Source: Vermamoeba vermiformis
Lineage: Eukaryota; Tubulinea; Echinamoebida
Reading direction: 5' to 3'
Assembly (NCBI GenBank): GCA_045837725.1
Contig: JBEWZL010000291.1
Location: 1 to 64,000 of the forward strand
DNA: 64,000 nt
Every line of letters starts with the position of its first letter. Positions within the stretch are counted from its first letter, which is position 1. The notes under the pieces were generated by a model that saw nothing but the letters and a program-made list of their open reading frames with translations, was not told where the DNA came from and made no database searches. Shown in pieces: positions 11,401-22,801 of the stretch. The position numbers were made by a program, and so were the translations under genes.

Positions 11401-14231
11401 TTGATTGCCTGATTTCTTCGAGCTTCATGATTATTGATTACTGGGTCGCCAGGCATTAGAGGTGGCACAGGAAATTCAGCGCGTCCATCACAAAGAGTTT
11501 GAATAGCTCTTTCGTACCAAATAAAGTGAAGACATTCGTCGCATCCAAGGAACAACGAGCGCAGTAGGCCATAATATGTACCATCAGGGTTCAGCAGTTT
11601 GATGAAGTATTGAATTTTGATGTCGGTGCTGGAAAATTTTTGTTGGTTGAGAGTATCCATTATTTGTGGCAATATATTGGTAATTGTTGTCGCAAATTGC
11701 TCAAAGCCATCATAGTAGCCAAACGAATGCAGAAGTTCGATCACACCAAGAGCGTTCAGAGTGCCATAACCCCAAAGCCTTTTTTCTCGGCATAACGCCA
11801 ACGCTATTACAGCGTAAGCTCGAGGAAGTTGCGCCTTGCATGTCCAAGTGTGTTCTAGCTTTAGAGTCTCTTTTTGTTGGAAAGCTGAGTGGTCGAAGCG
11901 AAACTTCGTCCAGTATTCTTTTCCCGCCTTCTCTAAGTCTTTCAATTCGATGCAACCCATTGATATTGCACGACAGTATTCTCGTGCTTGAAGTTTGTGC
12001 TCGTGCGCACAAGGTGGAGGTGCCCACACACCATCGTCATCAGTGCAGAGAAGCCAACTCTTCATGGAATTGATCAAAGTACGTGAGTTTGCATGTTGAA
12101 CAAGGTAAGAGTTGCTGGTCATGTTCACTTCGACCAACAGATCGGAGATGAGAGCCAAGAACGGAGTGAGAGACTTGGTGCCATCGGGGATGTACACGTC
12201 AAACGATGAGTGAACTTGCTCGTAGTTCTTCTTCTTTGCCGTCAGCTCTTTGATGATGCAGTCTTGAAAAGCAACACCGTGACCAATTCTGCACTTGATT
12301 CCTCGAGCACAAATGCGACGGATTGCCAATGCCATGATGAACATGTGTGCGTACATTGCCTTTGCGATTCGACCTTTCTCTTCGCGAATGACACCTTCGC
12401 CACAATGCAAGCGAATGCCAAGCTTGAAGTCCGATGCAAAATCAAGCCATTCGTCTTGAATGAACGGGCAGTATGGAAATCCAAGCTCTTCAGAAACTAG
12501 ATCCAAGCCAACGACAGTATTCAGAACACTGCGATTATGGTGGTCTTTCTGCCGCAGCATTTGAAATAGGGTAATCAGCGTATGAAGTATGGGCGTGAAA
12601 TCCGAATAGGCTTCAGCATTCAGCGAATGTGACATCGCAGTATTTGGTTCTTTGATTAACAAGTCCAATGCTTCGGTACTTGTAGCTCTCCTTAGCTCTC
12701 CGTCAATTGGAAGCTTGACAAAAGTCCGAGAAATTCCTAGCAGAAATCTGTATTCCATCTTGCCGCCAGTACCCGCAGGTATCGCATTCCAAACGGAGTT
12801 ATGGACCAAGTACTGATAAATCCAAGGAGTAGTCATATCTTTCCAGCCCAAAGAAAATTCTATATAGCTTGTTCTTGATTGCGCGTAGCTCTGCAACACG
12901 TGATTGAGCAGAAGTGTGAGCGTGTATGGATGTTGCTCGTAGATCGGATCACGAAGCTTGAAGCGCATCGGATAGAACTCGGGTGTGAAGCGGCGTCTGA
13001 AGCGATGAACCAAATCAGAGTTCGATGGTGCTGAGCCGTCAACGTTGAGCATCGTGAAGCAGTTGCGAATCTGAGCCAGTGTTGCCTTTGCTTCTAGTTC
13101 TGTCCCTTCCATGAGGTAACACAGATCCGTGTTGGTGATTCCTGATTGATAGTCGAATTGTTGTGCCTTCGCGTTGAAGAACATGTACTTCTTGAGGTAA
13201 CGGGCACTGTTACCCTTTCGGGTCAACGCCAGTCGTGCAATTATTTCGTGAACCACATTGTCTTTTCCAAGGTTCGTCTTAATGTTCATCGATTCACGCA
13301 AGGCATCGATGTCGAACACTACATCAGTTGTGAAATTGAGGGCTGTTTGCCATTCCCAGTGCGGCCCATCCATTGACGTGCGCGAAAGCTTTTTGCACAA
13401 CTTGGGAGACAACGGTAGATTGAGCCATTCTTTGTCGCGGAAAGATTGAAGAATGTTCGCCACCAGGACCTTTGACAAACGGACTGGCCTTATGTTCTCC
13501 CAGTTCAGCATCGTATAAACTTTCCAATCTTGCTCTTGCAAACCAAGATCCAGCCATTTTTTTTTTGCACTCTCTTCCTTGGAGCCCTATTATTTATAAG
13601 AATGGCAACGATTTAACTTAAAATTTTTTGTGTTACATACCACATCTATTTGCTGATCTCCACCCCAGTCACATTCGACGCGAGTTGAAAGGCCCCAGTT
13701 GCGTATGGTAAATGCTTTTGATATTTGGTTATGAAGAACAGTGAACGTAAATGGATCCGAAGTCGGATGAAGTATCGCATGATAAACACCATCACGAAGC
13801 TAAAAATGTATTAGCTCAGTAAGCCTACGGTAGTCGCTCTTACCTCCATGACTGTGGGATCTTCACGGCCGTACTTTGCAATATAGCTTCCTTCTTTGTC
13901 CGGGGTCTTCAATATAATCTCGAGGGTTGGAAACTCGCGAAAGCACAACGGACCGTACCACTCCAATGACTTCAGTGGTCTATCGTTGTTAGAGAACAAG
14001 TACTTTCGCATGATTTGATCGATCCAGAACGAGTGATCTCCCATTCCCATGAAGTGGGTGTGAAGATCGGCGGTAATTAGCTCCGAATCCAAATACTCGA
14101 GCAATTGAGCGGCTTTTTTCTGGTCCTTTACCCATGCATCTCGTTTGCATTAACATTAGATACTGCTCTTAGTAATTAAGAGAGTACTTACCTCGTGCCA
14201 CCCTATCATCAGGTGGCCCATCACGATTCAT
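8406..14231 (-). CDS. Giant adenosine-deaminase-like protein with lipase-3-like hydrolase module
   Basis: Five exons splice to about 1,880 residues. Exon 1 starts at the ATG at 14231 (MNRDGPPDDR). The largest exon, about 13588-9112, is uninterrupted. Metal-dependent adenosine deaminase motifs occur in order: DLHTHFMGMG (about residues 38-47, HxH ligands), GLDLVSEELG (about 524), LHCGEG (about 559, His plus catalytic Glu), RIGHG (about 597), VEVNMTSN (about 654) and CTDDDG (about 680, metal Asp). The first HxH and HCGEG lie over 500 residues apart, against about 200 in classic ADA, so a large insert is present. Near residue 1120, IAGVGYSGSAIAVLAG followed by VIVWTYGGKQFGSKSF and WISLHDRVA matches the pattern of class-3 lipase/alpha-beta hydrolases (GxSxG-like nucleophile, then an Asp-bearing strand). 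The last exon (9075-8406) looks alpha-helical, TPR-like. No signal peptide is seen, so it is probably cytosolic. Expected activity is adenosine or adenylate deamination, but the substrate is unknown. The deaminase call is strong and the hydrolase call moderate. Confidence 0.85.
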
Positions 14232-14340
14232 TGCAGCGTAAAACAATTAAGGGGGGTAGGTGATGCAAACGAGTCTTTGAAATGAGATTAATAAGCATTT
14301 GGGTGAAGCGTCGATTTAAATATCAAACGAGACAAAATAA

Positions 14341-14660
14341 TCAAACTTTCTCCGAATCGTCTTCAATATCTCCAATTATTTAAGCATGCAAACCGATCAA
14401 ATTATACTTTAAACGAGTATTTGCTTGTTTTTACCTTGATTCGGCGTTGCAGGGAAGACGTCTTTTGAACGATTTTCGATTTCAGAGCGGAATAACATTG
14501 GTTCAAGTAGTATTTCCTTAAAATAGACCGTCAGTGGAAATATTGACTCGAAATCATTAACAATTTGTAAAACTGCATAATTTTTAATTATCACCCAGGT
14601 AATTATTTAAATATCCACTCGGTTATATAAAGTTAACTTACCAACAGGATGCTGCGCCAT
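14341..14660 (-). CDS. Small unrecognised acidic protein
   Basis: Three short exons join in frame on the minus strand: MAQHPV from the ATG at 14660, a central exon (about 14575-14436, containing FESIFPLTVYFKEILLEP), and a short acidic tail (DIEDDSEKV) ending at TGA 14343. The intron donors are GTAAGTT and GTAAAA. The product is about 60 residues and no family is recognised. It starts about 110 bp upstream of the deaminase gene on the same strand. It could alternatively be non-coding leader sequence. Confidence 0.35.
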
Positions 14661-15458
14661 TCGCCAGAATTATTAGAGCAAAGCTAGATAAAATTATAAT
14701 GAATATTAAAAATATTTGCAAAAGAATACACAAAAGTCGCGGAATCCGATCGGAGACGCCCGACAATTTAAGACATAATATTAGAAATTACCTTGTTTGT
14801 TAAATAAATTCCAAAAGGAGGCTATTTTATTGGATTGGATTTTTCCGCGGGATGTTGGTTGTTGCTGTTTCATTGGCGGATATTGTACATTGAGGTGCTC
14901 TTCCCAAGTCAATATTAGCTTTCACTGCGTTCATTGCGGTGCAATCCTGCAGGAAAGAATGTTTTTACGACGCGCCACGGGTTGCAATTTTTATTCTGCC
15001 GCTGATCAAGGAACACAAACCATTTTGTCTTCCATTTTATTAACCTTAATATTACTTTCAAGCAATTAGAAAGGATGCTTGCATTATTTCTATTAAATCA
15101 CGAGGAAAGAGAAGATTTTTATTTATTTTCTTTATCGAATCTCGCCAATTTTGGATTTTAGTTGAGTGTATTTCCGCGCATTAACTTCTTAAAGGTCATT
15201 CAATTATGGACGTAGAAAGCATTTTACAATCCGATCTGTTTTAGGTTGATCAGGTCAAAATATTGCGAGTTCTATTTTCTGGTCAATCTCAATATGAATG
15301 CGATCTGCTTGAGTCTTCAATTATCTTCGTAATTATGCTAAATTCTTGCATCAAAGTAATTGACCCGACAGATAGTAGATCTGCTGAGATACCCACTTGG
15401 TAAGCGAGTAATTATAATGGTATTACGGCAATAACCACATTTTGAAGGAGACTTAACA
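14661..15458. other. Intergenic interval, ~0.8 kb
   Basis: AT-rich DNA lies between a small minus-strand gene and a small plus-strand gene. A 90-codon plus-strand open frame at 14797-15069 and a possible two-exon, ~45-codon minus-strand frame overlap each other. Neither has family support, so neither is called. Confidence 0.5.
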
Positions 15459-15968
15459 ATGAAGAGGTCTTACAGACTTGCAGATCTCGCAGAGTACTTT
15501 CCTGGAGCTACCGGTAAGCAAAATTTTGTATTGTACTTCAGTAACTAACAAATATAAAGGCTTGTATTCGGAGCTTCAGGATCAGCGTACGGAACTCAAG
15601 CAGTACCTGTCTTACACGGGAGAACCTCACTTAAACAACTTGAACTTCTACCTCGCAAAGCCGAAGGAAGGGTGGCAATCTCAATACTTCGTTAACTACG
15701 AGACAGGTAACATCGTCATAATTGATTATTTAAGATTCTAAAAATAGTCGTTTTCAGTCATTCCAACCCCTACGGGTTTAGCTTTGTACGGCGGAGGTTT
15801 TTTTGAGCAACTTTTCCCACTCGGGGCCCTGCAGAGTTTGGTAAGATCGACCTTTTGCGCCAATAGACCAGTACTGATTTGCACCAGAATGAAATAGGAG
15901 TCCTTTCCAAAGTAGGCACTGTTACCTCAGTTTCTGGCCAGATCCCCATGTCAACATTTTCATTATAA
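15459..15968 (+). CDS. Small unrecognised protein
   Basis: Exon 1 starts at the ATG at 15459 (MKRSYRLADLAEYFPGATG). Exon 2 (about 15560-15706) carries ELQDQRTELKQYLSY and GEPHLNNLNFYLAKPKEG. A third exon (about 15772-15840, GLALYGGGFFEQLFPLG) and a short fourth one follow, joined by 45-50 nt GT-AG introns. The total is about 120 residues. No signal peptide, membrane span or known motif is present. The last join, into NEIGVLSKVG, is less certain than the first two. Confidence 0.45.
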
Positions 15969-16335
15969 ACGCGGTACGTTGACGTTTTTTTGAGGCAATG
16001 AATCAATTATAGCAAAATAGGGTGCGCCAGCGCCAGAAGTTGACGAACCTAGCAACAACATCGTCGCTCGATTGTGAGCACTTTCTCCAGGTTGAGTGCA
16101 ATCTGAACGTTGAGTACTCTCATTGACTGGACTTGACGCTAAGTTTTATGGTCTTCGTGTTCGAATGCTGGACGTTCGACTCTCTTCTTACGCTTTTCAC
16201 CTATATCTCAACACAATCTCGCGGCTTTTTTCGGCCAATCAGAAAAAGGCAAAGTGTACTGGAAACTGACTAATCTTTTGTACTGAAACAAAATGAACTC
16301 GTCTTTGGAATTTAGTTGTCTTATTGTACTTACCA

Positions 16336-16815
16336 ATGAACAACAACAACCAAGTTCGAGTTTTGGCCAAACTCGCTTACGTCACGTTCGCCGACAACAT
16401 TGAAGCGAAGAAAACGGCGCTTCACTTAGCGCTACGTCTCGCGCGTCCTGACCTCTCTGACGAAGCGTGCAGTACGGAGGTTGAAGTCTCGTACGAGTAC
16501 ACTTATGATCAAGCCTACCAATGGCTGGTAAGTTGATAGATCAACTCCAGAAGTTCCTAATCTTTCAATCAGAGTGCTACTCGCATTCCGTTCTTAGAGA
16601 GTCCCAATACCTCCTTAGAGGTATCGTCGGAGAGCTCTTCGGATGAAGAACCCGAATTAAAGAAGTACATCCATGACCAGGACAAACTTATCCTCAACGT
16701 ATTAAACGACTGGCGAATTGGAGGTATGAAGCGCTCCGATGCTGTATACACTTTCGACGTAATTTACTCGGTCTACATAAAGAAGTCGGAGGCCAAAGAA
16801 GAGCTGTTCTCCTAG
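16336..16815 (+). CDS. Small acidic unrecognised protein
   Basis: Two exons join across an intron at about 16531-16574 (donor GTAAGTTG, acceptor TTTCAATCAG). The product is about 144 residues and begins MNNNNQVRVLAKLAYVTF. The first half is helical (ALHLALRLARPDLSDEA). The middle is a Ser/Glu-rich acidic linker (SSESSSDEEPE), followed by YIHDQDKLILNVLNDW. No family is recognised. An ATG at 16293 in another context could be the mRNA leader. Confidence 0.55.
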
Positions 16816-17105
16816 ATCGAGATTTTCGTGGTCCATCTACAACAGCAATCTCTCTAATAGAAACGTTGTAACTCTGTAACGACAATCTAAAGAGATTTGT
16901 TTTTAACTTTCGCTTTGGTGCTTCGATCTCAGCCTAAATCTGCCGTAAATTTAAACAAAAACGAAGTGGATACATGCGTTTCATCTTAGCATTTTAATTT
17001 GGATTATGTACACTAATTAAGCCAATCAAAAGCGCAAGCTACGTAGTCGGCTGCCGAATCCTGTTTGGAGGGTGCTTATGAACTTGCATTCCGGGCCAGT
17101 TAGCG

Positions 17106-17416
17106 TCAACCAAACTCTTCAATTTTATCAATCTTCGGTTTGGTGTTAATTCTGCTATCTATATTTACTTTCAGCATTATTATCTAATTTCCTTTAAAAT
17201 TAGCAAATTGATAATGATTACCTTTTGTTCAATCTCTGATACTTTCCGGCAATAACGCAAACAATCATCAATCATAACGTTCAGATTTGGGTTCTTTTCC
17301 AATGCTGCTTTGTAAAGCCGTGTACTCTCTTGCTTAGATCGTTCTGTGGCTTCTTCCAGTTCCGCTTGTAAAGCCTGCAAAGCAATTGCGTCTGCTGTGG
17401 GTTCCTGTTGTTGCAT
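17106..17416 (-). CDS. Small coiled-coil protein, unrecognised
   Basis: The frame runs from ATG 17416 (MQQQEPTADAIALQ), or from an upstream in-frame ATG at 17479. It forms a heptad-rich helix (LQALQAELEEATERSKQES) and then NPNLNVMIDDCLRYCRKV. A 38-nt intron (GTAATC...GAAATTAG) appears to lead to a short second exon ending at TGA 17106. The size is about 90 residues. Small coiled-coil subunits of complexes look like this, but no specific one can be named. Confidence 0.45.
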
Positions 17417-17709
17417 GGCTGGACCAAATGAAATGATAGAATAACTGGGTCTCGTTGGTTCAAAAAGGCTGAGCAACAAAAATAATTAAATTATTTCAAA
17501 CCGACAAAAGTCGGTTTTTACTCTAGTGGTAAAAACCACTAGATGAACCAACCGCAGTGGTGGATGCAGCAAAATGAGAACGAAACCCGTTTAAGAATAT
17601 TGGTTGTGAGTTTGTTCAAAGGTAGGCCAAAGCAAAAAATATGCCTGCCAAACATCTGGATTTAGAGCAGTTACAACAGTAAATAGAACTCTTTGAGCAG
17701 CTAAGCAAC

Positions 17710-20235
17710 TTAAGACAAGTTGGTAGTAACGTACTTGCGCATAACAGCGAAGTTGGGAGTACCAAGACCGGTCTAATAAATGAGACATTAAAATATATAT
17801 TACTACATTTGACCAGTTTTACTTACAACTGCGTCCCAGCCCTTGGTGGCACCGTAACCATAAGTGCAACATTGATCAATGCTGCAGTGGTTGTCACCCA
17901 TAGTAACGTCTATATGATCGCGTTAGTAAACACTAGTGACGCAGGTGTCAAGTGGACTCACCGTTAAAAGTAGCAGGGTTGTCGCCATACATCTTGTATA
18001 ACATGGGGTTCAAGAAACCGAGGGGTGCCTTGTTGTTGATAGCGCGAGCGTCGTTCAACAAAGCGATCAAAGCAGCGGCGATGGGAGTAGCAGCAGAAGT
18101 GCCAGCACCAATGGAAACCGAGCCACCACTAATGGTCAACAATCTCGAGCCAACAGCAGAGAAGTCAGGGTAGCCTCTGTTGGCAGCGTTGAAGTACTGA
18201 GAGGGAGGAATGAACAAGTTAGGAGTGCGCAAGTATTGTTGCACGAAGGAAGCCTAGAAGAGCATTGTAAGTTAGTACTGTAAGCACAGCATTACAGTCT
18301 GAAAGTAACGTACTTGATACGCGGGCATCGTAGAGATTTCAGAAAAACCACCGCCAGTAGTCCAAGCGTAGTAACTACACAGAAGAGTTAATGACTATTA
18401 ATCATCACTAAGAACAGAGCTTACGTGTTGTTAGTCATACAAGGCCACTCAGTGACAGATCCACTAACGCAAGGGAAACCTTGTTGGCAGATCGGCAAGT
18501 TGTTTTGAGCAACGCTGCGCTTCAAGTGTTGATCGACAGAAGAAGGAGGAGTCAAAGTGGTACCACTGATGGCAGTGATGTAAGGTGAAGATGACGGGTA
18601 GATGGCAAAGACTGGGTGAGCGGTGTTGGAGCAGTCGGAGTTGGTGGGACCAGGAGCACCTTCGTCTTGAGTGGCGGCCAACATGCTGACACCTGTCAAG
18701 CAGCGTTAATTCTGAGTAATAGCCCGACAAGTTACGCGAGTAGCAACTTACGTCTGAGACCCACTTTGATGAGTTCGACATTGGTTCGGTTGACCCATTG
18801 AGCAACAGACATGCTGCCGCAGTTAGCACCAGTGACAGCAGAGTCGCAAGAGTCAGATTCGGGCCAGCCGTAGGAGATTGAAACAACTTGAGGAGCTTCC
18901 TTCAAGTTGAACAACTCAAGAGCCATTTCGTAGATCCAGCCAGTGGAGACGGTGTAGTACCAGTTGGTGACTGCCGCGACCCGTTAGTCCCTACGCAACA
19001 ACGCATTGTGATACTTACCCTTAGTGCCGAGACCAGTCAAGAGCTCGACGTCCAAAGTGCTCTCGGTGTCTTCTTGGCCCTCAATAAACGGACCGATGAT
19101 CTTAGTGTAGTTGGTGTAAACTTCGTTAGACATTTGGCAGAACTGTTGAACGTCGGTGTAAAGAGGAGAGCCGACGGGCAAGAACTCCATGGCGACTTGG
19201 TTGGTCTTTTGGCTCTTGGCGGCAGTACCGGCAGGAACGTTGTAGACCGAGCGCAAGTTGGAGATGGAGACGTACGGGTAGTTGGCGGATTGTCTGTTTG
19301 AAGCGTTAATAAATTGTATAAGAACGCCTCGTAGAAATAATATCCAGTTTTAAGCGTCTTAAAGACTAAAGCACGCGTAAATCTGGTTGACAAAGTCACG
19401 TGTCAAACGGATCTCGAGCCTTACCTCTTTGCTTGGGCGAGGATTTCTTGCTTCTTTGCAATGTTCAACTTCTCGTTCAACTTGGTGCTAATGTCCTTGC
19501 GAACAAACGGGAACATAGTCAAGCCAGTGATCATGTAGACCTTGTCAGAGATCTCTTCGGGGATAGTGAAGCCTCCAACTTGACGAATGGCGTGGATGTG
19601 AGTCTTGCGAGTGTTTTGGAACTTGTACATGCGAGTTTTGAGCATCTTTTCGACCAAATGAACTGGCGCGGTGATTTTCAAGGCGTCGCCGAAAGACTGG
19701 ACTTGTACGTTACCTGCATAAAATGTTAGACGCCTTTGATATCAACAAACAAAAAGAAATGCTATACATACCGTGGGATTTAAACCAGTTAACAACAGCG
19801 TCGTGGTCTTCCTTGGGTGGGGCGATCAAGGCCATGATCTGTTCTTGGGTCATTGCCTCACCTTTAAAATTTTTGTTAATTACACTAACAATTGTCAAGA
19901 TTAATATTATTACCGTAGCGAGGGTGGGTGGGGTCGCTCACTTCGAACAAGTGTTTCTATATTAAAGACAGATGAGACACGAATCTGTCAAAGAAGTTTC
20001 GTACAGGACGTGATTTGGGATTCAATAATTATGATGCTTAACAATAAAATTATATAATTTAATATTAGAAAGTTACCTCAAGCAAGTCGGTATTGCGTTG
20101 ATGAAGAGCAACGTGGAAAGTAATGGGCTCATCTGCTCTAGCTGAACGAAGCATCTTCCATTCTTTAGGGTCTCTAGAGCACAACACGGCATGCAAGGCC
20201 GCAAGGCAAATAATCGCTATAATTACGGCTTTCAT
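17710..20235 (-). CDS. Secreted sedolisin-family (S53) tripeptidyl peptidase-like serine peptidase
   Basis: About ten exons with short GT-AG introns give a preproprotein of roughly 600 residues. It starts with a signal peptide (MKAVIIAIICLAALHAVLCS). A prodomain follows (FHVALHQRNTDLLE, then DPTHPRYGEAMTQEQIMALI), typical of Pro-kumamolisin. In the catalytic domain, ESTLDVE (about 19055) supplies the Glu-x-x-x-Asp pair and GAGTSAATP (about 18100) supplies the nucleophile Ser. VVSISYGWPE lies between them. The C-terminal calcium-site region ends DAVTGLGTPNF before TAA 17710. All catalytic positions are intact. Family members are acidic-pH peptidases in lysosomes/phagosomes or secreted, removing N-terminal tripeptides or acting as endopeptidases. 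Which of these applies is not resolved here. The gene is divergent from the secreted-protein gene at 21002. Confidence 0.92.
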
Positions 20236-21001
20236 TGTGGCTGAAAAATATTGTTAGATCTGACATAATATAAGACATGCAAACACATATTGTACATTAA
20301 ATATTAACAACCTTAACTTACCAGTGGTATTTGTCACAAGATACTTAAATAAATACCAAAAAAACCAGTGAAGTAAATTTTTGTCGGGTCAATTGGACCA
20401 TTTGTCACCCAAAAATATCGCTGAGCCCAATGATAATTCAAATAACGCAGGATGTATTTGTTTATGGCCACGGAGTGCTTGCCCTTCTAACTATCCTAAG
20501 TGATGCGTGTTGGGGATCTGAGCATTAGAGTATGCAGGTATCCAAATTTAATATTTTCGGATTTTTGTTGAAAATAAATAAACTCTTGCTCGTGCAACAA
20601 TATTAATTTAACTTGTTTGATTAAAATACAGATTATTTTTCAGATACACGAAAATTATTGCAAAAATCTATTTTACCGGTTTGAAATTATTTAAAAATTA
20701 CCTTATATATTATATAACTTGTTCGTAGTGAATAAACTGGGTTTCTCTTCTAAATTCTTAAGAGAAATATTTTCTTGCTCGAGCCATTCTTTGTTGCACC
20801 GATTTTTGGAATAACATTAGCGCTGATCCTCTTCAGTAATTTGCACAATAAAGACACCACCCTTTGGCGTTGGAATATTTTTCCGATGAGCGCTAATCGA
20901 AACTGGAACTTTCGTACCAATTTTTTCGTTCCGACAGTACGGTACAGAATAAGTTGAAATACTTTGCTTGGCCTTGCGAACAGTACCTAAAGTGTCTAAA
21001 A
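20236..21001. promoter_or_regulatory. Divergent intergenic region between two secreted-protein genes
   Basis: This 766-bp AT-rich stretch separates the start codons of the minus-strand sedolisin and the plus-strand secreted protein, so it must hold both promoters. No individual element can be assigned with confidence. A 64-codon minus-strand frame at 20817-21011 was considered and not called. Confidence 0.5.
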
Positions 21002-22596
21002 ATGAAGACAATCATTGTTTTGCTTGCTTTACTTTCATTGGTAAGTGAGAAAAGTTAAAGATCCAAGCGTGGATCCACGGATTTGCCTTTTAGAACCGTA
21101 TAACTAGTTTAATATTGACTCCTTATTACGTCTAGGCTATCGCTCAACAGAGGCCAGTGATATTCAGTTCAGCCTACAGTCTCAACGGCAATTATTACTG
21201 GTTTGTTGGGCAGACCGAGATCAGCTCTGGTATCACCACCGAATTGGTTAACACCTTCTATAGTATTGATAGCGCGTACGAATATTACTTACCGAGAATT
21301 TCTTTTTCGCACCACAAACTTTCTATCAGATTCGATTTTTACTAATTTTGATCTGTAGCGCTGGTTATCTTGGAATTTCTGCATTTGATACCGACAAGGG
21401 CGTGTATTATTACGTCAGCGATGGTAGTTCTGGGGCTTTGGGCATCCGCGCCGATGTTTTAAGAAGCACCATAAAGGCTCCGATCGGATTTCAAATGGAC
21501 TGGGTCAACCAGTACGTTTTATGCAGGAGCTACGTCTACGAACTGCATTGATACTAATATTTGTATATAGATTGAATTACGACCCTATCAAAAAGCGTCT
21601 ACTTGGTAAGTTGGTCCTAAGGTGGATGTGATCAACTCGCGAATTGAGTCACTTCAGAGTTGATGAAATGAAACCAGTTAACTAATATATAATATTAAAC
21701 AGTTGCTGGTAGTGGCCGAGGAGTTCCAGCCTTAATTTCAGTTCCAACGGACGAATCCATTAAATCCAGTTCCGGTAAGTACATATGAATACATGTATAG
21801 TATTATACTTACGGTTAATCCCATGCCTAGCGGTAATTACGTTCGATTTTATTGGTAAATTCCGTCTATCTGCTTTGGATTCGGCCAACCAACAGTATTA
21901 CTTCATTACTATGCAGCAAGTCAATAATAGCTATGTAGATTTCTTGATTTATCAGGTGCGTATCCTTTAAAGATCGCATTAGTAGCGATACAAACTAAAA
22001 TTTTTTGGTGCAGCTGGATTTGAACAATCCTGGTCGTGGCGCCGGTCCCACTAAATTGAACTGCCAACGAACGGTATTCCCTAGCAAATTGGTTTGGGAC
22101 TCTCAGCAACAACAATTAATCATGTTTGGAATTGAACCAGGTACGGATTTTTCTTTTTTTTTTTGAGATAATTATGCGAAAACATTTAGCCTTAAACTTC
22201 CTATTAATGTACGATCAACTCTACGATAGTTTATTTTCGGACCAGCTCAATAACAATTTCGCGCACGAGGGGAAATTTCTTCTAATGTTAAAAAAACTTT
22301 GAAAGATTGATCGCCATAGAAATTAACGAGATTTATCCTAATTAGACGTTCCTACTATCAATTATTACACCCACTACATTTCAATAACTGGCGCGTGCGT
22401 TCAAAAGAAACTTGCTATTCCAGGCCCCGACGCACTTTTCACCTATGACCAGTACACTGGCCTCGGCTATGCAGTGATGGCCCCTGGGGGTATTAATACA
22501 TTATACACCTTCAATGCTAGCTCTGGTGCAATTGAAGATAAGGTGGTTTTGGGATCCACCGCCAAAATTCAATCTATTGAACTCGCGTATGTTTAA
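21002..22596 (+). CDS. Secreted protein of unknown function, possibly beta-propeller-like
   Basis: Seven or eight exons join in frame. Exon 1 (21002-21040) encodes only a signal peptide, MKTIIVLLALLSL, completed by AIAQ in exon 2. Later exons carry short repeated beta-type segments ending in aromatic/Gly patterns (YSLNGNYYWFVG, GYLGISAFDTDKGVYYYVSDG, FIGKFRLSALDSANQQYYF, and GLGYAVMAPGGINTLYTF). This suggests a beta-propeller or similar repeat fold. The last intron (about 22141-22346) is longer than the rest. The mature protein is about 300 residues and secreted. No catalytic motif is visible. Confidence 0.7.
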
Positions 22597-22801
22597 TCGC
22601 GTAGAACCTGAGTCCTCAAGATATGAGCGACGGAAATTTATAGTATTTGTTTCAATGGCTATTCCCACCATTGCTTAATTTGTTATATTCCAATATTGTT
22701 TTGAATAAAAAACCAGATCCGAAGGTCATGGTGCAATTTAGATTTACTTAGGTATGCATTATTGTACGTACAAATGCGTCATTTATTGCTGAATGCTGGA
22801 G

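Noticed and set aside
8406-14231. Calling the deaminase a eukaryotic RdrB outright
   Set aside because: Only size and motif spacing are comparable by eye. No RdrA-like partner is adjacent, so it is kept as a hypothesis.
14797-15069. 90-codon frame with a CVHCG motif on the plus strand, and an overlapping two-exon minus-strand frame
   Set aside because: Both could be chance. They exclude each other and neither matches a family or continues into neighbouring exons.
20817-21011. 64-codon minus-strand frame upstream of the secreted-protein gene
   Set aside because: It overlaps the start codon of a well-supported gene and shows no recognisable motif.
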